Source of the DNA: Lantana camara
Taxonomy: Eukaryota; Streptophyta; Magnoliopsida; Lamiales; Verbenaceae
Direction of reading: 5' to 3'
Length of the DNA: 64,000 bases
NCBI GenBank assembly: GCA_037501455.1
Contig: CM074858.1
Span: 37,197,001-37,261,000 of the forward strand
In this document: piece by piece, positions 1 to 11,546 of the stretch
Position numbering within the stretch: position 1 is the stretch's first letter
How the letters are laid out: each line of letters starts with the position of its first letter
Notes under the pieces: model-generated
What the model saw: only the letters and a program-made list of their open reading frames with translations
What the model was told of the DNA's origin: nothing
Database searches by the model: none
Position numbers and translations under genes: made by a program

Positions 1-1608
1 CTTGCATTCATAAATCTCATGATAAGCATGATACTTCGCCGTGCGTCGTGTTAAGTTATCTTCTGAGTCCAGTCTTAATTATGGAGTATGCGTGTATGTC
101 TTCTATAGGTGGTGAGCCACAGGAGGTCAAGTGCTTGTTGTTCGTTTGGTCGACTTCTTCTTGGTTAACTTCGGTCCAGGTGAGGAGTTATATTACGAAA
201 ATATTTTCAAACTGTGGACAATACCGTATAGCCTTCATGATTTGGTTCTCAAATTCCCGTTTTGAAAACTGTATGTATAGGCGTAGTATGCCGGATTTTG
301 GGAGCTTGGCTCATTATACTTATATCGTTACCTATTGAAAACGGTTTGCAAGTATAGTACGAATCTTAGTATACGGGATAGGTACCCGAAATGTTTTGGT
401 TTTGAAAAGGATATGTATGTACGTTTGTGGCGAGATGTTTTGGACCATGCTACGAAAGTGGTATGTAGATTGATGTACCTTGCAGGGACGCTTGCTTGGG
501 GAAATTGAATTTGAGCTCAGGGATTGAGGTGAGTGATATTCCGGAAAGGCAAGGGCCGACGGATGTCCTTATCCAAAGTTCCCACTATGGACAAGATTAC
601 TAAGTCTCCGAGGAGGTTTCGGGGTTGAAGTCTTCTTGTAGAGAGCTAGGTTTCATGGACCGAATTCTCTATGTTATGGATGATCGGGGGTGCGCACCCT
701 CGACATCAACGGTGTGATGGTTGGATTGGTATGATTTTATGTTCGGTTTTGGGAGTAAGGATGGAGTGCTCAAACTCGCCGAGCTGGTTATGTATGTATA
801 GTTTGTGATCCGTTGTTTTGAAAACCCTTGCATTGAATTTGAAAAGTGAAACGGATCATGAACACCTTCGATATAGCATGCATTGTACCCCTTATTTATA
901 TTCCTTATATTATATCCTCATTGGTTCCTTTTGAACTGACTCTTCAACCTTTGTATTGTCTGCAGGTTTTTCTGGAGTCTTGCTAGGCGGTGTGTCGTAG
1001 AGTCTTGGCTCGTAGAAGTTGTGTCGAGTCTGCATTTTCTTTAAGTTGTTGTTCATGTATGTTATTTTGGTTTAATGCTTTCATTAGCCTTGGTGGGCAT
1101 TATGATATAGTTGGAAACGTTACATCCTTGTATGAATTCCGTTTATGAAAATTATACAGGTTGGGATCGTGATGATCCAATGATATTTGGATATACTATT
1201 CTGTCGGGACAGGTGCTTAGGTAGTTGAACCCGTATTAATGATTTTGTTTCGGGACAGGTGCCTAGGGAGTGGAACCTGAATTTATAATATTCCTTGTCG
1301 GGACAGGTTGCATGCTCTTGAACCCGTTGAATTGTGTGAAGCGTGATTGATCTTGTTGATCAACGTTAATGTATTTATTCCGATTGCATGCTACATGTTT
1401 GTTGAAAAAAAAAATTTTATGCTCGCTTCCGCATGTCTGTTGCTTTCTTTACGGCGCGTTGAGTCGAGTTGTTTAGGTACCGCCTAGCCAGGTTGTTCGT
1501 CCGTCACTGCTTGCTTTGGGTACGGCGCGTATATGGATGTCAGTTTCATATACGAGCTAGAACCTTAGCGCGGGGTAGGATGTGATTGCCCTCCGCCGGG
1601 GCGTTACA
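1..1608 (+). repeat. 5' LTR of element A, 3' portion only
   Basis: Aligns base for base with 7347-8953, with scattered substitutions, and ends in GGGGCGTTACA just before the primer-binding site. It contains the putative splice acceptor TCTGCAG (about 960-965) and the conserved GCTAGGCGG exon motif shared by the other LTRs of the window. The upstream three kilobases of this LTR lie outside the window. The small reading frame at 48-338 is repeated in the other LTR with changes and shows no known domain, so I do not call it a gene. Confidence 0.9.
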
Positions 1609-1619
1609 CCCTATTTGTG

Positions 1620-1631
1620 TGGTATCAGAGC
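1620..1631 (+). other. Primer-binding site of element A (initiator tRNA-Met)
   Basis: TGGTATCAGAGC, the usual plant LTR-retrotransposon match to the 3' end of initiator tRNA-Met, 11 bp downstream of the LTR end. Confidence 0.9.
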
Positions 1632-4217
1632 CGAAGGTTCAAAACCGGGCTCTTGAGTCGTCTTGTGTCGGTCTAGGTCGTACGGCATAGGAATAATTTG
1701 TGCATTGCATTTACTTGACTTGGCAATTTTGATTAGTTGGCATGAATTTTCTGAATTACTTGATTACATGCTTACATCTTCTAATACACTTGCACTTATG
1801 CTCTTGCTTAGATTGAATCATGTTAGACACAATTGAATTAATTGTATGATTACCTTACAAATGAAGACTTGCTTGCTCACCTGTTAATTGACTTGTACTG
1901 AAAGAATTCATTTTTCTTAAATGACTACTTCGGTTGCTTAAATTTGAAATGCATGCTTATGTGCTTATAGCTTCTCCATAAATGCTTATAACCTAAATTT
2001 ATGTACTATTAGAATCATGCTTCGAATGTTGAACCTAATGACTTGACTACTTGCCTAATTGTTGTGGAAACTTAAGAACAACATGTTTCATGTTACTAAT
2101 GTGTTGGAATTGAATTGTTTTATAATCAATTATGCTAGCACCTTAAATATTTGTGTTCTTGCCTTAGATAAATTGAACTCTCCTTGGACAACTTATTTGA
2201 TTGTCTGCTTGCTGTAACAACTTATAGATTACATGTTTTTGTACCCATTGAATTGAGTTGACTGAACTTATGTGCTTAATTAAGTTTTACGAATATCTTA
2301 TGTTGAAATTATGTACTTATGTGATTACAACCACTTTGTAACTAAACTGCTTATAGCTTTACATAATGCTTACTAACCATCATGCATACATACATATGCT
2401 TTGAACTGTGTGCTGTAGAGGAAATTCCATCGCAATGTCCCCCTTGAGATAGGACATGGATGCGCAACCTATGCTCTAAGGGATACCGACATTAGTTGAG
2501 TAAAGGTACGTGAAAACATGCATTGCACTTCATTTCAAATATGCAAATGTGTGCTTGTGCGATGGATCCTTTATGATGGTTATGTACTCAAAGTGTTAGG
2601 GGTTGCAGGGACCTCTCTAATGTATGTGGAAGAGAGATGGGAATTCTCTCTAACTTGTCTGCAAGAGAGATGTTGGATTCTCTCTAATTTATGTGCTAGG
2701 GAAATGCTGGATTCTCCCTAATTTATGTGTTTGAAGGATGTTGGATTCCTTCAATTCAGGTGTTGGGAATTGTTGGATTTTCCTAACTTAGGTGTTTGAG
2801 AAATGTCGGATCTTTTCTCAAACTAGTCCTTCGGGAGATGTCGGATTCTCTTGAACTTAGGAGCTTGAGAGACGGGGTGCTCTCACTTGTGTGCTTGAGA
2901 GACGGGGTGCTCTCACTTGTGTGCTCGAGAGACAGGGTGATCTCACTTATTTGTTTGGAGACGGGGTTCTCTACTCTTTGTTGTGCTTTGTGTTCGGTTT
3001 ACTTTGGCTACGATCGGAAGCAAGTGGCTTTGGAGGATATCGAGATTCCAGCACACCGACGACACAATGCTCGAGAAGGATCAATTATCCGAACACCATA
3101 GAGGTTTCTTGCCTTGAAGAGACAACGATCCAGGTGTCCAAGAAGACGAAAGACTACAAGAAAGGAGGTGGTTAAGAATCCGCAGATGTGACCTAGAGGA
3201 TACGGTGTCTTAATCACCGGATCAAGGAATAAAGTTTTGACGAACCACTACTTCAACGATTAGCCATCTCAAAGATTCTTCCGAGATAACTTCCCTTGAT
3301 CCTAAGGGGAACAACTTCAGCACCAAGATTGGCTTTAACAAGCGTACAACATTGATCAAAGCCTTACACAGAAACTTTCAATGAAGGTAGAGTGACGTGT
3401 ATGCAGAATACGGAAGTCAGTGCAACCAATCGAAGGAGGCTAATCTCGCGAGTCAACTAACCTACTCACATTTGGGGATTGCAACCGTTATGTTGGACTT
3501 AACTATGGAAGATACTACTCGTACAACCTAATACGAGGTTGTTGACAAGCTACAAAGTCTGAGTGTCTATTCACACAGAATGATAGGGACACGAATCAAA
3601 GATGTCGGATGAACGTTCGAGAGACTTCTTCACATCGCTCAGAACCAGACTAAATTTTGTTCGAGTTTCGGCGGTAGTTCAAGATAAGAGTTCTCATGAG
3701 CTAAAGAACCATTTGGATAAGATGAATGAGTTGGTTGGCACTTTGAACAGAAAATCGAACCTACAAATCTAGAAGAAAAAACTAGCCACATCAACTGACA
3801 ACTCTGGTGACGAGAGTCCGTTCAACTTGCTCTCAGTCGGCTAGGAATGAGAAGTATTGAAGAGGCTCGAATGGACGATCATGGATAGTGGCGGACTACT
3901 ATGGCAAAGTATGTTCATGGGAACCTCACGAGGATGTTAAGAGTATCCTTCGATCCAACACCCGGAATTATATCCTTGCATATTTCAAGAAAGGAATTCG
4001 AGAGCTTTGTAGACAGATTCCAAGAGAATTAGAACTCAAGACCAGAAATCTCAAGAGTTGAGAAACCAAAGAGAACTTTAAGTGGATAAAGTCTTACGAG
4101 AACACCTTAAGAAGATAACAAGTTGCTTGAAGGACAACGCCGAGAAGTAAGTGGTTACTACTCAAATTGGAATTGTTTAACTTCACACTAGAAGAATCTG
4201 GGGACCAGATTCCTTTA
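1632..4217 (+). other. Non-coding interior of element A
   Basis: About 2.6 kb with stops in all frames and no recognisable gag, protease, RT or integrase motif. The first kilobase (1632-2594) is T-rich and featureless to me. The middle holds the hairpin array (2595-2975). The last 1.2 kb (2976-4217) is A-rich with no domain I can name, and its end, GGGGACCAGATTC before the purine tract, matches the 3' end of element G (about 9077-9089). So A and G share a 3' end and A probably derives from a Tekay-like element. Confidence 0.7.
2595..2975 (+). repeat. Tandem array of about 12 covarying hairpins in element A
   Basis: Units of about 30-35 nt repeat as stem, 7-8 nt loop, stem, then a linker such as AATTTATGTGCT. 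Perfect stems include AGAGAGA/TCTCTCT (2631-2651 and 2664-2685), TAGGGA/TCCCTA (2697-2720), TTGAAGGA/TCCTTCAA (2731-2754), TTTGAGAAA/TTTCTCAAA (2795-2822) and TGAGAG/CTCTCA (2866-2885 and 2896-2915). Units at 2763-2786 and 2830-2855 pair with one and two G-U pairs. The stem bases change from unit to unit while staying complementary, and the loop keeps a TGTTGGAT or ACGGGGTG core. That indicates selection on a structured RNA rather than a simple repeat. Related arrays occur in elements B, E and F. Confidence 0.85.
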
Positions 4218-4229
4218 AGGAGGGAAGGT
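4218..4229 (+). other. Polypurine tract of element A
   Basis: AAGGAGGGAAGG immediately before the LTR start TGTGACGCCCC; expected plus-strand priming site. Confidence 0.85.
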
Positions 4230-4745
4230 TGTGACGCCCCGCGTCTCCGAAGCACGACCCAATGACATTCTCGGGTAAGTTTTCACATTTGTATGTTAGT
4301 TTGAGAATTTCGTGACTTGTATGATTTAATTGGAATTTAATTTGATATGTGATTATTCGGATTATTTGATGACTATATGCTAATTTAATTTATTTCTTTC
4401 GTACGTAGCTTGGATTGCTTAATTCAACTTAATTCGAATTTATTTCTACGAAATAATTACTAAAAATAGAGTTTAAATTTAATATGTTACGTAACGTGCC
4501 TAATTCGAACTTATTCGTAATCTTTGAGAATTAATTGTTAATTATATGCTTTTGGGATATCGTTAATTTGTAAGAAAGATTTTCTAAAATTAAATTGAAT
4601 TATGTTCTAATTGGTAAATAATTTCCCAATTTAAATTGTAAAATTAATTCGGGACTTGTATATTTAATTGAGACCCTACAAAAATTATTTTACGATTAAT
4701 TGAGCACGATGTTTTATTTTCTACCCGAATAGATTAGCCGGTTTG

Positions 4746-4752
4746 TATATAG
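4746..4752 (+). promoter_or_regulatory. TATA-like box in LTR A
   Basis: TATATAG followed about 25-30 bp downstream by a C/T-rich tract (TTTCTTGTCACTTTTCTCCC), which is a plausible start region for the LTR transcript. It is the clearest core promoter candidate among the LTRs here. Confidence 0.5.
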
Positions 4753-5664
4753 CATGTATCTAGACACATTTCTTGTCACTTTTCTCCCACACACTATTTC
4801 TCCCTCTCCTTTCTCGGCCGAAATGAACGAAGGAAGCAACCCCCATTTCTCAAACTTCAACTTCATCAATTCTTCACCAAATTGGACATGCAAATAGTCG
4901 AAATCGATGTGCTCGGAACAAGGAACACAACCGTATGCTCAGAATCGAAATCCGACAACCGACGAGAGAGAACGGAGCTCCGAAAGTTGCTGATTTTCGT
5001 CGCTCTTCACAGCAGCTTTTCGGTGACGGAATCCGGCGAACTTATAGTGTATTTTCATCACCTCGACGAGACCTATCAATCTATGGTGGTGGTTCACGGC
5101 GAAAACTGCCGTAGCCGGAGCTACGGCGAAGGGCGCAGCACCGCGCGGTGGCACGACCTGCGCGGGTGGCGGGATGGCTACTCCGGCCATCCTCCGGCGA
5201 CGGGATGTTGGGGAAAATACTCAAGTCGACGAGCTGAGTTGATTAATGGAAGCGGCGTGACCTGAATAGCGCCGAAAAGGGAGGAATCAGGCGGTGAAGT
5301 CGCGCGGTGGCGGTGAACGGCGGCGGTGATTTTCGGCGACCATTTTCGGCGAATATCATATGCATTTCGACGAGCTCGACATGGGTAAGCCATTGCTTTT
5401 TACGGTTTCGAATTTCGTTTAGCGGTTTGGGAGAAATCGCGATTTGAAGATTTTGAGGGTTTCGTATTCTTAGATCTGAAATTGGAGACAAACCGCTCAG
5501 AATTTCGAGAAATTGATTGAAGATTCGGAACGAGCATGAGGAATACATTCGGGACTGATTTTTTGGGATTTTTCCTGCAACCTTCGGCGGCGGTCGGCGG
5601 CTTTTCCGGCAGCTACAGTGGCGGCGCTCCGGCGGCCTTCTGACAGAACGTCCACCTCGATGCG

Positions 5665-8311
5665 GTGAGTCTAACACCATCTTCCATTCGTCGATTGGAT
5701 GTTCGGTTAATTTATTATGATTTATTTCGTGTTTCTCGAATTATTGGAATTTATCGTTTAATTGTCGTTTTGATTGATTTTCGTGCCAGTATGACTTCGT
5801 TGAGCTAGAATATGATTGTATACATGTTGATGGATATATTTGATATTCGATATGAATCCGGTTACCCCTTTTTGATAGGTTGTTATGCTTGTCTTGTGCC
5901 GAATGTGTACGAATTGGTAACTTTAATATTCGACTTAGTCGTAAACTTGGTTTGGTTGTGAATAGCCTCTATTTTCATGTTGGTAGATGTTCAGAGATGA
6001 TTATTATGCTTGTAAATAATTAGTCCTTGCTTGTGTAAGTATTATTAATGCTCAATGGACAATTTATAATATAAAATGATAGTTTTTCGTATTCTTTGAA
6101 TTATTGGAAGCATGTTTGTATGTCTAAATGAAACTAAGTTGATTCCTGAAATTGATATCTAATCGATGTGGGGTTATTCGAAATTGCTTGTTGGGGAGAT
6201 GTATGTTTAATATATGAAACCTTGTGAGAATGTTGATACTAGGATTAATGCTTTAATAGACGAAACCATGTCGATTTGTTTATTTGAATGGTATGCATAA
6301 GTCTTGAATTCTTGGTTGCTTAAATGTATAGGGGGTGTTTGTGTAATGTTGCTAGAAACCATGAGGGGTATTCATGTTATGACTTAGAAACTAAAATAAC
6401 AACTTAGGGGATGTTTGGGTAATTTTTCTGAACCTTCATGAATAACTTAGGGGATGTTTGTGTAATTTTCCTAAACCATTATGAATTGCTTAGGGGATGT
6501 TTGTGTAATTTCCATGAAACTATGAATGTATACTATGATTGAACTCATATGCCAAAACATGTTATGAATTCTTAAAGTATGATACAAATGAATCAAGAAT
6601 ATGCCGTTAAGCTTAAAAGCATGACTTTATGTGACTAAATATATGCCTTATTCATATTGAACACAACGTATGAATGTAATAACGTTACATGAACTTAGTA
6701 TTTTGAATGAATGATCTTTGTTGGGCTTTGATGGATTTGTATGATGTAATTATGCAGAATGTGATATTATTCTTGTTAATTATAATCTTATGAACTTGGG
6801 ACATACTTTATATTATGCTTGAAACTTTTATTTTCGTGTTGGAGCAGATGGCCCCAAACAGCCGTTTCATCTTTCAACTAAAACCCCAAACGGCCGTGTG
6901 GAAGCCTACTGTTCTATGCCGGGAAGCCTTAAACGCCCGTTTCATAATTGAACTTAAAAGCCAAACGGCCGTGTGAATACTCTCGGGTTGAATTCTTGTG
7001 CCTTATGTTTCTTGACCGTTTTGCCTTGTTTTTACTTCCAATACACTTCTCAACCCCCATGAATGATTAATCTTATTTTGAATCATATTCATATATGTGA
7101 AATCTTGGATGCTTCGAGTACGTGCTTGAAACTTACTTGCTAATATGCATTCAATCAACTTGATGACTTATGGAAATTGGACTCTTGTGTGCCATTTATG
7201 TATGATCGATAATTGTTAAGATTGCATACATGTCCATTGACCTCTCATGATTTATGTAGTTAAACTTATGCCTATCCATGACTTGTTATGCATTCTTTAT
7301 GCTCTAATTGGCCATGGCATATCATGATATGCACGATAGAGCCATCCTTGCATTCATAAATCTCATGATAAGCATGATACTTTGCCGTGCGTCGTGTTAA
7401 GTTATCTTCCGAGTCCAGTCTTAATTGTGGAGTATGTGTGTATGTCTTCTATAGGTGGTGAGCCACAGGAGGTCAAGTGCTTGTTGTTCGTTTGGTCGAC
7501 TTCTTCTTGGTTAACTTCGGTCCAGGTGAGGAGTTATATTATTAAAATATTTTCAAACTGTGGACAATACCGTATAGCCTTCATGATTTGGTTCTCAAAT
7601 TCCCATTTTGAAAATTATATTTATAGGCGTAGTATGCCGGATTTTGGGAGCTTGGCTCATTATACTTATATCGTTGCTTATTGAAAACGGTTTGCAAGTA
7701 TAGTATGAATCTTGGTATACGGGATAGGTACCCGAAATGTTTTGGTTTTGAAAAGGATATGTATATACTTTTGTGGCGAGATGTTTTGGACCATGCTACG
7801 AAAGTGGTATGGAGATCGATGTACCTTGCAGGGACGCTTGCTTGGGGAAATCGAATTTGAGCTCGGGGATGGAGGTGAGTGATATTCCGGGAAGGCAAGG
7901 GCCGACAGATGTCCTTATCCAAAGTTCCCACTGTGGACAAGATTACTAAGACTCCGAGGAGGTTTCGGGGTTGAAGTCTTCTTGTAAAGAGCTAGGTTTC
8001 ATGGACTGAATTCTCTATGTTATGGATGACCGGGGGTGCGCACCCTCGACATCAACGGTGTGATGGTTGGATTGGTATGATTTTATGTTCGGTTTTGGGA
8101 GTAAGGATGGAGTGCTCAAACTCGCCGAGCTGGTTATGTATGTATGGTTTGTGATCCGTTGTTTTGAAAACCCTTCCATTGAATTTGAAAAGTGAAACGG
8201 ATCATGAACACCTTCGATATAGCATACATTGTACCCCTTATTTATATTCCTTATATTATATCCTCACCGGTTCCTTTTGAACTGACTCTTCAACCTTTGT
8301 ATTGTCGGCAG
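5665..8311 (+). other. Putative intron inside LTR A
   Basis: A strong donor match (GCG then GTGAGT) ends the GC-rich block, and a polypyrimidine/NCAG acceptor lies at 8305-8311 (TCTGCAG in the other LTR copy). The following GCTAGGCGG is shared with the LTRs of B, D, E and F, with a variant in G. An alternative donor GTAAGCC at 5383 is conserved in LTR F1 near 60417. This is inference from site conservation; no transcript evidence is available here. Confidence 0.4.
6853..6976 (+). repeat. Palindrome cluster in LTR A (core AAACGGCCGT)
   Basis: Four motifs, alternating in type: CCAAACAGCCGTTT (about 6854), CCAAACGGCCGTGTGG (6886), TTAAACGCCCGTTT (6929) and CCAAACGGCCGTGTG (6961). Each is centred on ACGGCCGT or a one-base variant. 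Analogous clusters with different flanks occur in the LTRs of G, B, E and the Tat/Athila-like element. Confidence 0.75.
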
Positions 8312-8953
8312 GTTTTTATGGAGTCTTGCTAGGCGGTGTGTCGTAGAGTCTTGGCTCGTAGAAGTTGTGTCGAGTCTGCATTTTCTTTAAGTTATTGTTC
8401 ATGTATGTTATTTTGGTTTAATGCTTTCATTAGCCTTGGTGGGCATTATGATATAGTTGGAAACGTTACATCCTTGTATGAATTCCTTTTATGAAAATTG
8501 TACAGGTTGGGATCGTGATGATCCAATGATATTTGGATATACTATTCTGTCGGGACAGTTGCTTAGGTAGTTGAACCCGTATTTATGATTTTGTTTCGGG
8601 ACAGGCGCCTAGGGAGTGGAACCTGTATTTATATTATTCCTTGTCGGGACAGGTTGCATGCTCTTGAACCCGTTGAATTGTGTGAAGCGTGATTTATCTT
8701 CTTGATCGACGTTAATGTATTTATTCCGATTGCATGCTACATGTTTGTTGAAAAAAAAATTTTATGCTCGCTTACGCATGTCTGTTGCTTTCTTTACGGC
8801 GCGTTGAGTCGAGTTGTTTAGGTACCGCCTAGCCAGGTTGTTCGTCCATCACCGCTTGCTTTGGGAACGGCGCGTATATGGATGTCAGTTTCATATACGA
8901 GCTAGAACCTTAGCGCGGGGTAGGATGTGATTGCCCTCCGCGGGGGTGTTACA

Positions 8954-9071
8954 GTTATAGAAAAATTCCGATGGTAAAGGTTCTATGGAGAAGTAACCAA
9001 ACCGAGGAAGCTACTTGGGAAACTGAAGACAAGATGAAGAGGTCCTATCTGGAGTTGTTTCAATCTGAGTG
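8954..9071 (+). pseudogene. 3' end of pol of element G (chromodomain-type C-terminus)
   Basis: Reading from the base after LTR A, the frame gives IPMVKVLWRSNQTEEATWET and continues through KMKRSYLELF to a TGA at 9069-9071. The VLW...EEATWE...M...LF pattern is the C-terminal chromodomain of plant Ty3/gypsy chromoviruses (Tekay/Del type). Only the last 38 codons are in the window; the rest of pol lies to the left of element A, which interrupts it. The surviving segment shows no break. Element C carries the same module at its pol end (30728-30870). Confidence 0.8.
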
Positions 9072-9090
9072 AATCTGGGGACCAGATTCT

Positions 9091-9105
9091 TTTAAGGGAA
9101 AGGAT
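9091..9105 (+). other. Polypurine tract of element G
   Basis: TTTAAGGGAAAGGAT directly before the LTR start TGTAATACCCCG, matching the 3' end context of element A. Confidence 0.8.
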
Positions 9106-9766
9106 TGTAATACCCCGTGTTTTCGATGCAGGTGCGCTCACCACACATGTGAGTTTGAGTGATAGAATTGTTGGCATGCTTTAGGAATTATGTGTCTAAT
9201 TGGATTTGTGTGAATTAGTTGTCTATTTGATTATATTATGATCATATAATTTAATTCCACTTCATTTCATTTCATTTCCATTTTCTAACATATGCATGTG
9301 TCATTTCATAACATATTTTATATATATACACTTAAACTAATTTTACAAGATTCATATTTCATTCACTTCATGCATTTGTCATGAAACATGTCATTACATA
9401 TGTATATATCTATATAATTTTATCTACACTAATATACTCACAAATACATTATATATGTATATATTAATAGAGCACTATGGAATTATATGCATATTATATA
9501 TATAATATCTAACTTTATGACTTTATACATATATACACTATTTCTATAATTATATTACATTACATACATAATACATTGTATCTCATGCAAGACACACACA
9601 CAACACCTACTAAATCTCTAACACACACTACACTCTCATTCATCATCTTCATCACATCTTTGATCTCCAAGCAAGAAGAGAAGGGAAGGACCATTCATCA
9701 AGAAGCATCATCATCATCATCTCCATCATCTCATCATCTTCATCACTTTCTCCCTTTCATTTCAAG

Positions 9767-11546
9767 GTTGGTTTTGATTTAATATGAGTTTGTGATTGAT
9801 GAATAGTTACGGCTTTATGATTCGAATGTGTTTTCTTATTTCCTAGCATGAATATGTGATCATATTTGTGAGTACCTTTGAATTTATTGCATGAATACTT
9901 TGATCTCTTGGCTATTTTGATCTCATGGCAATTATGGAGGGTCTATATGATTGATTGGATGGATATAATTGCCCAAACTTTTGTTTTATGAGTTGTTGAT
10001 GAAGTATATGATGCGTTTTAATGGTTGTTTGTGATTCATGTCACTTTGGGATGATTTTATGGTTGTTTTTAGAGTGTTTCCCGAGTTCCCCTGTTCTTCT
10101 CTTCGTTTTGCTGCTGGAGAAGGATCCACGGGCGTGGATTTTGATCCATGGCCGTGGATTTACGTCCAAAAACTTGGGATTTTTTGCAGAAGAATCCACA
10201 GGCGTGGATTTTTGTACTTGGAAAATCCACGGCCGTGGATCATTTCCTGTTTTCTTCCTGAGTTTGTTTTGTTCTGTTTAAGCCTCAAACGAACTCTGAT
10301 TGACCCGAATTTTAAACCGTTAGAAACCTATGGAAGTCTAGAAAAGTCTCCAATTGGAATAACCTCAATATCCCTCCTACTTTGTGAGTTATAACCATTT
10401 TAATTTGATGTCGCCACTTTATCGGAAATCTGCATTCTTCCAACTTCGGACCTACACCATTTCCTCCTCGCTTTGAACCATGATTCGAGCCATATATTAT
10501 TTTAATGGTCTATCTGTCTACTTTCATATCCAACAAACAAAATCCATTTAAACTTCTATAACTCAAGATATTCTCAATTTTTCCGCAGCCTGCGCGTTTC
10601 TAAAATTGTCAGCTTTTGCCAAATTTTGCTAAAGCACCTCTTTTTGCATGTCTTTCACTCCCTTGGCTCCCTTATTTGATTTATATGAAGTATTAATTGT
10701 GCATGAACATTCTCATGAATTATAATTATCATCATTCCATATCATGAGCATGCCGTTTGTCGATTACTTGGTTCATTTGTCTAGAGTCTTATGTACACTC
10801 GTGTTTCTTGTATAGAGTTCGATCCGGTTGAGGAGCAGGGTCAGTAAGCTTCTCATTTCTTCTTCCTTTTGTCAAGGTGAGGTTTTATTTTAGTTAATTA
10901 GAACCTTATTATCTTGTGTGATCTCTTCAAGCCAAAATATATTAAATATACGTATACTTTCGAAATGGTTTATGCATGAAATGTTTTCAAATGTTTTCAA
11001 GAAAATGAATCATGCAAATGTTATTGGGCCTGGGGAAACATGGGCTTGGACACCGGTATGGCATTGGGCCATCGAACAAACCCTTGACACGTAGTACCCT
11101 TTGAGATTATCCTCGTGCGACTAGGGAGGCAGGAAGGCGGGATATTCTTGAGCCTATGGTTAACCCATCGAAGGAGCGGGTAGGAGTCATGAGGTGGCTA
11201 GGGCCTTGCAAACCCTTCCACCACCCCGGAGGAAGAAGGATGGAAAATTATGTCTCCTTAAGATTATGATTATGATTATGAATGCATGAAAGCTTAATTA
11301 TGTTTTTAAACACACACTGTGGGAGTAAGGTTGGAGAATTGCCCACTCGCCGGGCCACGTTAAGCTATGTTTTGTCAAGCACTAATATGATATCCGTAAT
11401 TCCGAGCAATGCCTCTTGTAAACTGACCACTTGGGATTTTTGAACACTTTACTCGGGATTATGGATTGCATGCGCATGTGATATATGTATATGCCCCTCA
11501 CTCAGTCTTTGGACTGACACCCCATGTTGTTTTTACTCTTTTGCAG
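9767..11546 (+). other. Putative intron inside LTR G
   Basis: Donor context TTTCAAG|GTTGGTTTTG is the same as in LTR B (minus strand, 19876), in each case after a CAT/CTT-rich leader. The acceptor is CTTTTGCAG|GG at 11546. Length 1780 bp. Inference only. Confidence 0.4.
10124..10240. repeat. Palindrome cluster in LTR G (core ATCCACGGCCGTGGAT)
   Basis: Four 16-bp motifs at 10124-10139, 10144-10159, 10194-10209 and 10225-10240. The last is a perfect palindrome and the others differ from it at one central base. The flanks ATCC/GGAT differ from those in other families yet remain self-complementary. Confidence 0.85.

Larger units (their letters stand above)
1..8953 (+). mobile_element. Element A: large non-coding LTR retrotransposon (LARD type), 5' end outside the window
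   Basis: The stretch 1-1608 is repeated with a few percent change at 7347-8953. The first copy is followed by a tRNA-Met primer-binding site and the second copy belongs to a 4723-bp LTR (4231-8953) preceded by a purine tract. This gives the order LTR, interior, LTR on the + strand. The interior is only about 2.6 kb and has no gag or pol reading frame, while the LTRs are very long, which is the pattern described for LARDs. It lies inside the last codons of the pol gene of element G, which resume at 8954. The 5-bp target-site duplication cannot be checked because the left end is missing. Mobilisation would need enzymes from a related autonomous element. Confidence 0.85.
4231..8953 (+). repeat. 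3' LTR of element A (4723 bp)
   Basis: Begins TGTGACGCCCCGCG and ends GGGGGTGTTACA, so the ends are inverted copies of each other. Within it, in order, are a TATA-like box (4746-4752), a GC-rich CGG-rich block (about 5080-5660), donor-like GTAAGC (5383) and GTGAGT (5665), a long AT-rich stretch holding a palindrome cluster (6853-6976), an acceptor-like site (8311), and the conserved LTR end module (about 8815-8953). No coding region is supported; the frames in the GC-rich block overlap on both strands and match nothing I know. Confidence 0.9.

Noticed and set aside
1620..1631. tRNA gene
   Set aside because: Only the 12-nt primer-binding site is present here and at 23967, 36593, 54690 and 62851; no cloverleaf surrounds it.
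2595..2975. CRISPR-like array
   Set aside because: The repeats are hairpins of changing sequence with conserved short linkers, not identical repeats with unique spacers, and the setting is a plant retrotransposon.
4882..5680. Overlapping frames of 70-145 codons on both strands
   Set aside because: They lie in the GC-rich block of LTR A, where stops are rare by composition; several frames overlap, none has a domain, and no start or frame stands out.
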